NCBI GenBank assembly: GCA_038227745.1
Contig: JBBRPS010000212.1
Location: forward strand, 1-13,312
Source: DASPXY01 sp038227745
GTDB lineage: Bacteria; Planctomycetota; Planctomycetia; Gemmatales; Gemmataceae
Direction of reading: 5' to 3'
DNA: 13,312 nucleotides
Positions 1 to 6,353 of this stretch are shown piece after piece (position 1 is the stretch's first letter; each line of letters opens with the position of its first letter). The notes below the pieces were generated by a model. That model was not told where the DNA came from and did not search any database. It saw nothing but the letters and a program-made list of their open reading frames with translations. The position numbers were made by a program, and so were the translations under genes.

Positions 1-48
1 AAGCCGGCTGGTACAGCACCTCACGCGAGGTGACGTACCAGCCGGCTT
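1..48. repeat. Nested inverted repeat (hairpin)
   Basis: Bases 1-14 and 35-48 are perfect reverse complements (outer arm AAGCCGGCTGGTAC). Inside them, 17-22 (CACCTC) pairs with 27-32 (GAGGTG) around a 4-nt loop, leaving a 2x2 internal mismatch. The result is a 14 bp + 6 bp hairpin. The right outer arm is also the first part of the tandem repeat unit that follows, so the hairpin probably belongs to the same repeat family. The left end is cut by the window. Confidence 0.85.
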
Positions 49-196
49 ACGCCGGCCGTTCGCCCTAACCGCCGGCCGTTCGCCCGAAGTGGGGTGTCGT
101 ACCAGCCGGCTTACGCCGGCCGTTCGCCCTAACCGCCGGCCGTTCGCCCGAAGTGGGGTGACGTACCAGCCGGCTTACGCCGGCCGTTCGCCCGAA
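35..196. repeat. 64-bp tandem repeat with internal 20-bp subrepeat
   Basis: Units begin with GTACCAGCCGGCTTACG at 35, 99 and 163, an exact 64-bp period. Each full unit contains the 16-mer CGCCGGCCGTTCGCCC twice, 20 bp apart (50-65 and 70-85 in the first unit). The third unit has only one copy of this subrepeat and ends near 196, three bases before the stop codon of the minus-strand gene at 200. The two full units differ at one base near the junction (GGTGTC versus GGTGAC). There is no open frame of gene-like character. It is probably a dispersed intergenic repeat; a role in ending the minus-strand operon is possible but no T-run is seen. Confidence 0.9.
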
Positions 197-199
197 ACT

Positions 200-3193
200 T
201 TACTTCAGCGGCACCGCCCCATCGAGGTAACGCCAGTTCTTGAGGAAGTCGAGCAAATCGGCCATTTCTCGGACCGTGATACTCTTCTCCAGCCCCTCCG
301 GCATCAGCGACACGCCGCTCGACTGGATCTCGTCGATGTCCTGGCGCAGCACCGTCTCCGTCTGGTTCTCCGCGCGGCGCAGCGTGATGCTCGACGCCGT
401 CTCGGTGGCGATCAGCCCCGTCAGCGTCTTGCCGCTCTTCGTCACGATCGCGTAGTTGACGTAGTTGCTATCGATGGCGGCGTTCGGGTTGAGGACGTCC
501 ACGAGCAGCGCCTCGGGCGTCCGCGTGCGCGTGTCGGCGATGTCGGGACCGACGTCCACGCCGACACCGGCGACGCGGTGACAGGTGGCGCAGTGCTTCT
601 GGAAGACCGCCCGGCCGCGCTGCGGGTCGCCCTTGAGCTGCAGCGCCGCTCGATACTCCTGCAATACCTTCTTGCGGTCGGCCGGCAGGTTGTCCTGCAG
701 CAGCGCCCGCGCCCGGTCGCGGATCGCGGCCACGCGGTGGTTGACGAGCTGACGGCTGCGCTGCACGTCGATGTCACCCGGCCGCACGCGCTTCGCCTCG
801 ATTTCCTTCAGCAGCGCCAGAATGCGATCCGGCTGGCGCAGCAGCGCCTCGGTCGCCTCGCGGCGCAGGGGCGGCGTGTAGGCGCGCCACGACTTCAGCA
901 GCAGGCCCGCGACCTCGGGGCGCGGCTGGGCCGCCAGCGCCCGCACCGCCGCCAGCCGCACTTCCTGGACGTTGTCCGCCCCGAGCAGCGCCGTCAGCGC
1001 CGGGCCGGCGACCTTCCACGGTGCGTGCGCCAGCAGGCGCACCGCGGCGACGCGGTCCTCCAGCGGCCGCGCGGGCTCCTTCGCCAGGTCCGCGGCACGG
1101 GCGAGCAGCGCCAGAGCCTTGTCGGCCGTCGGCCGACGGGTGTCGGTCAGCGTTTCCAGGAACGCGGCCAGCTGCGTGCCGCGCCGCCCCATCCCCTCCG
1201 CCAGGCCGTTCAGCCCGGCCGTCTGCCAACGGCCCCGGTCCTTGCCGGACAGGCCGGCGAGCAGGTCGAGCAGGCCGGCGACCTCGGCGCCGTCGCGCCG
1301 CGCCCCGACGACCGCGCTCAGCTCGTGCAGGAGCGCCACGCGGCCCGGCGCGGCCTTCGCGGCCAGGTCGCCCCCCGGCCCGAGCAGCTTGCCGAGCAAC
1401 GCCCCGGAGCGTGTCGGCACCGAACTGGCGACGGCCAGGCGCGTCCAGCGGTCCTCGGCCCCGGCAACGGCGATGCGCGCCAGTGGCCCCAGGATGGCGT
1501 CGTCGTCCCATTCGCCCAGCGTCAGCGCCACCTGGTAGCGCAGCCGCGCGTCGGGGTCCGCCGCGAGGCCGACGACGGCCTGGCGCACGGCAGGCTCGGT
1601 GAGGCGGCGTTCGGCGAGCAGGACGGCGTGCTCGCGGACGCGCGGGTGCCGGTCGGCCAGCAGGCGCAGGACGAGCTTCGTGTCGAGCCCGTTGAGGTTC
1701 TCCAGCAGCCAGGCAGCGTGCAGCCGCGCCAGCGGCCGGTCGGACATCAGCATCAGCTTCCGCAGCGGAGCGACGGCCGCACGGTCCTGCCGTTCGAGCA
1801 GCAGCCGCTGCGCCGTGGTGCGCCACCACACCTCGTCGTGCGCCAGCAGCGCGACCAGTTCCGCGGTCGTGGCCTTACTCAAGCGCGGACGAACCGTTTT
1901 GGCCTTGTGGCCTTGCGGCACGATGCGCCAGATGCGGCCGCGGTCCTTGCCGAGCGTGAGGTCGGGGCGGTTCTTCAGCTCGGGCGGCATGAACTCGGGG
2001 TGCTCGATCACGGCGCGATACATGTCCACGACGTACAGGGCGCCGTCGGGGCCGTGCGCCAGCGACACCGGCCGGAACCAGTCGTCCGGCGTGGCCAGGA
2101 ACTCGACCTTCGCCCGCGCCGGCCGCGACCGGAACGTCGCCCCGTGCGGTTGCAGGATCTCCTCGTGGACGAGGTTGCCGGTCGGCTCACAGGTGAACGC
2201 CGCCCTGCGGTACGACGCGGGCAGCAGGCCGCCGCGGTAGACCATCACGCCGCAGGCGGCGGTGAAGCGCCCGGCGTGGAGGGACGACGTCGTCCAGTTC
2301 TTGCTCAGCGGGTAGACCTTGCCGCCGGAGGACAGCGGCCCCTCGTCCAGCTCGGAGGGGTCCTCCACGACGGCCGGCGCGGCGAGGAAGGGGTTGCGGC
2401 GCAAGTAGCGATCTTCAAAGACGACATGGCGCAGGTGGTGGCGGTTGTCGCAGACGAAGCGCTGGCCCCAGTCGTCGAAGGTGTTGCCGAATTGCCCCAG
2501 GCCGGAGATCGCCTCGGCCCGGTCGCGGAAGAGGTCGAAGCGGAAATCCATGCCGCTCAGGTTGATCGCCGGCGCGCCGGCGCGGCCGGCGCGCTTCGCC
2601 TGGCCGCCGCGCAGCCCGTTGGCGACGTAGACCCAGTTATCGACGCCCAGGACAGGGTGGCTGACGCGCAGCTGCGGGTTCTTGGCGGCGAAGCCCTCAT
2701 AAAGAACCTCGCGTTTGTCCGCCTTGCCGTCGCCGTCGGTGTCCTTCAGATAGACGATGTGCGGGGCAGCGGTCACCAGCACGCCGCCCTTCCAGGGCAT
2801 CAGGCCGTTGGCGAACAGCAGGCCGTCGGCGAAGACGGTGCTGTGCTCGTAGAAGCCGTCGCCGTCGCGGTCTTCGAGGACGCGGATGCGGCCCTGCGGC
2901 GGCTGGCCCTTTGCCGGGCCGTTGGGGTAGTCGCGCATCTCGACGACCCAAAGGCGGCCGTCCTCGTCGAAGGCCATCGCGACGGGGCTCTCGATCAGCG
3001 GCTCGGCGGCGACCAGCTCGATGCGCAGGCCGGGATCGAGGCGGAATTGGGCCAGTGCCTGCCGCGGCGTGAGCGGGCCGCGCGGGGCGGCCGCCTTGCC
3101 CTTTTCGCCGGGAAGAGCGCCGGGCAGCACCGGCAGGGCGCACAGGGCGGCCAGGGCGAGGGCCGCGGTCAGCCTCTTTGTCGAGAGCGTCAT
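200..3193 (-). CDS. Secreted PVC-type membrane-bound dehydrogenase with HEAT-like repeats and C-terminal c-type haem domain
   Basis: 997 aa. ATG at 3193 is preceded by AGGAG at good spacing and opens a clear signal peptide (basic MTLSTKR, then an Ala/Leu-rich stretch to about residue 25). The frame is open upstream to 3499, but that part overlaps the Trm112-like gene and looks non-coding. Residues about 50-425 match the planctomycete dehydrogenase beta-propeller (TIGR02604-like): LWVVEMRDYP at 81-90, Asp-rich loops DRDGDG (108-113) and DTDGDG (151-156) that may bind calcium, and the WFRPV...GPDGALYVVDMYR block at 372-393. Residues about 435-830 are Leu/Ala-rich helical repeats of HEAT type. 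The C-terminal module (TIGR02603-like) carries one haem motif, CATCH, at 868-872. The family is thought to oxidise sugars or alcohols in the periplasm and pass electrons to the haem; the substrate is unknown. Last gene of the minus-strand run. Family confidence is high, substrate nil. Confidence 0.93.
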   Translation of the reverse strand: MTLSTKRLTAALALAALCALPVLPGALPGEKGKAAAPRGPLTPRQALAQFRLDPGLRIELVAAEPLIESPVAMAFDEDGRLWVVEMRDYPNGPAKGQPPQGRIRVLEDRDGDGFYEHSTVFADGLLFANGLMPWKGGVLVTAAPHIVYLKDTDGDGKADKREVLYEGFAAKNPQLRVSHPVLGVDNWVYVANGLRGGQAKRAGRAGAPAINLSGMDFRFDLFRDRAEAISGLGQFGNTFDDWGQRFVCDNRHHLRHVVFEDRYLRRNPFLAAPAVVEDPSELDEGPLSSGGKVYPLSKNWTTSSLHAGRFTAACGVMVYRGGLLPASYRRAAFTCEPTGNLVHEEILQPHGATFRSRPARAKVEFLATPDDWFRPVSLAHGPDGALYVVDMYRAVIEHPEFMPPELKNRPDLTLGKDRGRIWRIVPQGHKAKTVRPRLSKATTAELVALLAHDEVWWRTTAQRLLLERQDRAAVAPLRKLMLMSDRPLARLHAAWLLENLNGLDTKLVLRLLADRHPRVREHAVLLAERRLTEPAVRQAVVGLAADPDARLRYQVALTLGEWDDDAILGPLARIAVAGAEDRWTRLAVASSVPTRSGALLGKLLGPGGDLAAKAAPGRVALLHELSAVVGARRDGAEVAGLLDLLAGLSGKDRGRWQTAGLNGLAEGMGRRGTQLAAFLETLTDTRRPTADKALALLARAADLAKEPARPLEDRVAAVRLLAHAPWKVAGPALTALLGADNVQEVRLAAVRALAAQPRPEVAGLLLKSWRAYTPPLRREATEALLRQPDRILALLKEIEAKRVRPGDIDVQRSRQLVNHRVAAIRDRARALLQDNLPADRKKVLQEYRAALQLKGDPQRGRAVFQKHCATCHRVAGVGVDVGPDIADTRTRTPEALLVDVLNPNAAIDSNYVNYAIVTKSGKTLTGLIATETASSITLRRAENQTETVLRQDIDEIQSSGVSLMPEGLEKSITVREMADLLDFLKNWRYLDGAVPLK

Positions 3194-3235
3194 GGGGTCT
3201 CCTGAAGCACGAGAAGTGCGGCTCGGCAGTTCCGC

Positions 3236-3269
3236 GCCGTGGGTCAGGATTCCAATCCTGACCCACGGC
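3236..3269. repeat. Perfect 16-bp hairpin with 2-nt loop between two operon genes
   Basis: 3236-3251 (GCCGTGGGTCAGGATT) is the exact reverse complement of 3254-3269, separated by CC. It lies 10 bases after the stop of the Trm112-like gene and 42 bases before the ATG of the dehydrogenase, both on the minus strand. No T-run follows on either strand, so a classic intrinsic terminator is unlikely. It could be a REP-like element, an RNA-stability stem or a partial attenuator. Confidence 0.85.
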
Positions 3270-3279
3270 CCGAAGCGAC

Positions 3280-3495
3280 TCATGGCTTGCCGTCGCGCTG
3301 GCACGGCAGGTCCGCGAGGCTCTCGCAGCGCGGCGGCAGCTCCGCCTCCTCCACGACCAGCACGGGGAAGCCGTCCTTGATCTTGAACTTCAGGGCGCAG
3401 CGCTCGCAGACGAGGTGGTTCTGCTCCAGGCGCAGCCGCGTCTTGCTCGGGTTCATCGGACAGCGGAGGATCTCGAGGAGTTCCGGGCTGATCAT
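3280..3495 (-). CDS. Trm112-like small zinc-binding protein
   Basis: 71 aa. Begins MISPELLEILRCP and continues to LVCERC...KFKIKDGFPVLVVEEA, the usual Trm112/UPF0434 pattern (LLxILxCP at the N-terminus, a later Cys, and [FY]xIxDGIPV before an acidic stretch). Length is normal for the family (about 60-75 aa). Cysteines are C12, C30 and C33; the usual CPxC is CPMN here, so the first pair has lost its second Cys, while CERC supplies a pair further on. Trm112 proteins bind and stabilise SAM-dependent methyltransferases; bacterial roles are poorly defined and no methyltransferase lies in this window. ATG at 3495 is preceded by GGAG about 9 nt upstream. The frame is open further upstream to 4092, but homology starts at this Met and the earlier part is a shadow of the next gene. 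Confidence 0.85.
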   Translation of the reverse strand: MISPELLEILRCPMNPSKTRLRLEQNHLVCERCALKFKIKDGFPVLVVEEAELPPRCESLADLPCQRDGKP

Positions 3496-3545
3496 GCACA
3501 AATCTCCGCGGTGTCGCGGCCGGGGGGCGATCGCCCGGTCCGGGG

Positions 3546-4631
3546 TTACCTGTTCGTCAGCGCTCGGCTTCGCCACAGCAGCAGGAGGTAGAAGATTAAG
3601 TGAACCACGAACGCAATGCTGCCGAGCCAGAGGAGGAGGATGGTGATCCAGATTAGTCCCCGGGAAGGCTCCGACTCCGAGCGAATCACCACATAGCCCA
3701 GCACCCAGGCGATGAGCCGCAGTACGCCGTAACCAGCGGCGAGGAACAGAGGCACCATGCAACTGGAGGCGTGCCTTGGCCTGTTTCGCAAGTACCCCAC
3801 TGCCCGCAGGTAGAGCGGGAAGAGAACGAGTTCGGCACAGAACAGCAGCTGGATGCCGACTTGCATGAACCAGGTCAGGGCGACCCCCCGGCCACCGAAG
3901 AGGCCAAACCCCTGGGAGAACAGGAAGGGCAGTTTGAAGATGACCGTCAGCAGCAAGTACACGCCCGTGACCGACACGGTCGTGATCGCCAGCGGCAGCG
4001 CCCCGCGCTGCTTCGGCCCGAGGATGCAGAAGACGTAGCCCGCCACCGCCGTCAGGGTGCCGCAGACGCCGATCACCTCCGCGATGCGCCACAGGATGGC
4101 GAAGGCGGGGGCGCCCATTCCGCCGGACGGCCGGCCGGAAAGCGCCTGGATGGTGTTGATGGTGAACAGGAGATAGCCGATCAGCTGCAGCGCGAACGCG
4201 CCGGCGATCACGCAGAAGCCGATGAACACCAGGAGCAGCCCCAGGCGGACGTGCTTCCAGGCGCCCCCGGCGGCGGGGGCGCGGACGTCCACCTCCTCCG
4301 CCTCGTAGACCTCGGCGTCCTCAGAGGCCCGGCGGCGCGGGGGCGGCGGCGGGAAGTCCGCATCGTCCTCGACCAGCTCGGCCCGCAGCGGCCCCTGGGC
4401 CGGCGGCGCGCCCGGGGCGTACTGGGCCGCGGGGGCTTTCGGCTGGGGGGCCTGCGGCAGCGGCGGCGGGGCGGCGGCGGGCGGCGGGGGCGGCGCGGGC
4501 GCCGCCGACGAGCCGACCGGGATCGTCAGCATCGTCCCGCACTTGGGGCACTTGCCGCGCTTGCCGGCCTTCTCTCCACCGACCTTCAACACCTGCTGGC
4601 AGGCGTAGCACTGGAAACTGATGGTTGCCAT
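3546..4631 (-). CDS. Zinc-ribbon membrane protein with Pro-rich linker (paralogue A)
   Basis: 361 aa, no assigned function. The N-terminal zinc ribbon has C8-x2-C11 and C28-x2-C31 with the KAGKRGKCPKCG pattern often found at the front of planctomycete proteins. Residues 40-80 are a Pro/Ala-rich linker, 85-118 are acidic, and about six hydrophobic segments follow (roughly 129-158, 183-204, 211-237, 253-275, 291-315, 325-352). The ribbon and linker are expected in the cytoplasm. It shares layout and local sequence with the protein at 4683-6056: AGYVFCILGPKQRG versus AGYGVCLAVPPRFG, LLLTVIFKL versus LLLTLVFRL, and FPLYLRAV versus LATFLRAV. A tandem duplication is inferred. ATG at 4631 places the first Cys at residue 8 exactly as in the paralogue; the Shine-Dalgarno sequence is weak, suggesting translation coupled to the gene 51 bp upstream. 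Confidence 0.85.
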   Translation of the reverse strand: MATISFQCYACQQVLKVGGEKAGKRGKCPKCGTMLTIPVGSSAAPAPPPPPAAAPPPLPQAPQPKAPAAQYAPGAPPAQGPLRAELVEDDADFPPPPPRRRASEDAEVYEAEEVDVRAPAAGGAWKHVRLGLLLVFIGFCVIAGAFALQLIGYLLFTINTIQALSGRPSGGMGAPAFAILWRIAEVIGVCGTLTAVAGYVFCILGPKQRGALPLAITTVSVTGVYLLLTVIFKLPFLFSQGFGLFGGRGVALTWFMQVGIQLLFCAELVLFPLYLRAVGYLRNRPRHASSCMVPLFLAAGYGVLRLIAWVLGYVVIRSESEPSRGLIWITILLLWLGSIAFVVHLIFYLLLLWRSRALTNR

Positions 4632-4682
4632 TCGCAGCCCGTCGCGGTTGGATACCTCGCCCCGGCCGGTGCGGCGCCCGGC

Positions 4683-6056
4683 TCACTCCTCTTCGTCCTC
4701 GTCCTCGTCCTCATCCTCATCCTGGGTCTTGGCCTTCGCCTTGGCCCTGGCCTTGGGTTCGGTCTCGTCCTCGTCGCCGAGTTCCTTCTCGATCATCTTT
4801 GGAACCTGCGTGCATACCAGCGCGTACCACGCCATCATGCCGGCGAAGAACCCCATGCCAAGGGCGTAGACCGCGCGAATCACCCAGAGCAGCACGTCCG
4901 ACGTCCCGGTCACGCCGATCATCAGGTACGCCAGCTGGCTGAAGGCCACGCCCAGTCCCAGGGTCATCATCGAGCGCGCCCTGGGCTCGAGAACCTCGTT
5001 CCGCATCGACAGGGCGACCGCGCGCAGGAAGGTGGCCAGCAGGATCGGCTCGAGGAAGTAGGCGAGCAGGACGAACAGCGCCCCGATGAACTCGAGCATC
5101 GGCACGGACGACCACAGGACGTTCAACGGCACCGTGCGATCCAGGTTGGCGTTCGACATCGCCACCTCCGGCACCGTCACCGGGATCAGCGCGTAGTCCA
5201 TCGCCCCGACCAGCGGCAGCAGCCTGAAGACGAGCGTCAGCAGTAAGTTCAACCCTCCCAGCCCCAACAGCGCCATGACCAGGCTGCGGGTGCCGAAGCG
5301 CGGCGGGACGGCGAGGCAGACGCCGTAGCCCGCCAGGAGGACCAGCCAGCCGAGGACGGCGAGGATCCCGGAGATTCGCATCATCCACAGGCCCGCGTTC
5401 ACGCCCTCGTCGCCGGTCACCACGCCGACGAGGAAGCCGGCCTCGTTCAGCTCGGCCTCGTCAGGGCGGACGCCGGCGATCTTGGTATACAGCTTCGGGT
5501 CTCGCCAGCGCATGCTCACCTTGGCGTAGTCCGAGTCGGAGAACAGGCCCATCACCACCGGCACCTTGTGGAGCAGGTAGGCGCCCAGCCAGATCCACAG
5601 GCCGACGGCGATGATCCGCAGGCCGACCTGGACCTTGCGCCAGGCCTCGGGGTTGAGCAGGAAACGCGCCGTGGGGCCGCGGGCGCGCTTCAGCCCCTCG
5701 CCCTTCTTCTCGGCGGGCTTCGCCTCTTCCTCGTCGTCGCCTTTCTTCCCCTTCTTGCGGCCGGCCTTACCCTTGCCGTCGTCCTCTTCCTTCCCGCGTT
5801 TCTTCTTCTCCTCCTGGGGCTTGGGCTTGTCGAAGGCCTCCGACAGGCCGTAGGACCCGCCTTCGTCGTCGTCGTCCACGGCGGCGGCCTTGACCGGGGC
5901 CGCGGCGGCCGGCGCGGGCGCAGGCGCCTCCGGCTCGCTGGACGTGGGGATGGTCAGCTCGGCCCCACACTTGCACTTGGCCTTGCGGCCCGCTTTATCC
6001 GCTCCGATCTTCAGCACCTGCTTGCAGGCCGAACACCGGAAGGTAATCAACTCCAT
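4683..6056 (-). CDS. Zinc-ribbon membrane protein with charged linker and acidic tail (paralogue B)
   Basis: 457 aa, no assigned function. The N-terminal ribbon has C8-x2-C11 and C28-x-C30, the second knuckle being CxC instead of the CxxC of its paralogue. Residues 40-60 are Pro/Ala-rich and 61-125 are a low-complexity Asp/Glu/Lys linker. About six hydrophobic segments follow (roughly 143-165, 228-250, 258-284, 319-342, 365-383, 388-415). A hydrophilic region of about 60 residues lies between the first two. The tail alternates Asp and Glu, coded by a hexamer-like repeat at 4686-4721. I chose ATG at 6056 over the in-frame TTG at 6080, because it aligns residue for residue with the paralogue's start and has GGGGTGA upstream. 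It is the first gene of the minus-strand run. A sensor, scaffold or membrane-stress role is possible; none can be shown. Confidence 0.85.
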   Translation of the reverse strand: MELITFRCSACKQVLKIGADKAGRKAKCKCGAELTIPTSSEPEAPAPAPAAAAPVKAAAVDDDDEGGSYGLSEAFDKPKPQEEKKKRGKEEDDGKGKAGRKKGKKGDDEEEAKPAEKKGEGLKRARGPTARFLLNPEAWRKVQVGLRIIAVGLWIWLGAYLLHKVPVVMGLFSDSDYAKVSMRWRDPKLYTKIAGVRPDEAELNEAGFLVGVVTGDEGVNAGLWMMRISGILAVLGWLVLLAGYGVCLAVPPRFGTRSLVMALLGLGGLNLLLTLVFRLLPLVGAMDYALIPVTVPEVAMSNANLDRTVPLNVLWSSVPMLEFIGALFVLLAYFLEPILLATFLRAVALSMRNEVLEPRARSMMTLGLGVAFSQLAYLMIGVTGTSDVLLWVIRAVYALGMGFFAGMMAWYALVCTQVPKMIEKELGDEDETEPKARAKAKAKTQDEDEDEDEDEEE

Positions 6057-6108
6057 CACGTCACCCCGGGGGGGATGCAAAAAGTGGCGAAAATGATCCG
6101 CTCAGGGA

Positions 6109-6137
6109 AATCTAGCTACGCCCCCCGGCGATTGCAA
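6109..6137 (-). promoter_or_regulatory. Candidate sigma70-like promoter for the minus-strand operon
   Basis: On the minus strand TTGCAA (6137-6132) and TAGATT (6114-6109) are separated by exactly 17 nt. Each hexamer matches 4 of 6 consensus positions. It would give a 5' leader of about 45 nt before the ATG at 6056. The stretch is AT-richer than its surroundings. Prediction by eye only. Confidence 0.4.
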
Positions 6138-6161
6138 CCCTAGAACCCAGCGCTGCGGCTT

Positions 6162-6220
6162 CGTGGGGACGAGCTGCCAGCTTGTCCCGTGGAGGGACAA
6201 GCTGGCAGCTCGTCCCCACG
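6162..6220. repeat. Perfect 27-bp palindrome with 5-nt loop
   Basis: 6162-6188 is the exact reverse complement of 6194-6220; the loop is GTGGA. The arm contains GACGAGCTGCCAGCTTGTCC. It sits between divergently transcribed genes (starts at 6056 minus and 6354 plus), so it cannot simply be a 3' terminator for either. No flanking target-site duplication is visible and no ORF lies inside. Its form suits a REP/MITE-like element; an operator or insulating role is possible. The rest of 6221-6353 contains no gene, and I could not resolve a convincing plus-strand promoter there. Confidence 0.9.
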
Positions 6221-6353
6221 CCCTCCGTGACGGGCCGTCAGGGCCACGCGGGAAAACCCTGGCTGGCTCGGCTTTTCCACTGGCGGCGCCGCGCCCCCGG
6301 CCGCACAATAAGGAGAACGCCCCGTTGGACCCACCGCAGGAAGGATTGCGAAC

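Noticed and set aside
89..3205. 1038-codon open frame on the plus strand
   Set aside because: It is antisense to the dehydrogenase, begins inside the tandem repeat, is rich in Arg/Gln/Ala/Val without domain signs, and is explained by the high-GC third codon position of the real gene.
3194..3499. Longer N-terminus for the dehydrogenase (start at 3499)
   Set aside because: It would overlap the Trm112-like gene in another frame and place the clear signal peptide in the middle of the protein.
3771..5246. 491-codon open frame on the plus strand
   Set aside because: Antisense across both zinc-ribbon membrane genes; highly charged Arg/Gln/His composition typical of shadow frames.
6162..6220. Insertion-sequence remnant with terminal inverted repeats
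   Set aside because: Only a 5-nt loop lies between the arms, there is no target-site duplication and no transposase fragment, so it is listed as a palindrome only.
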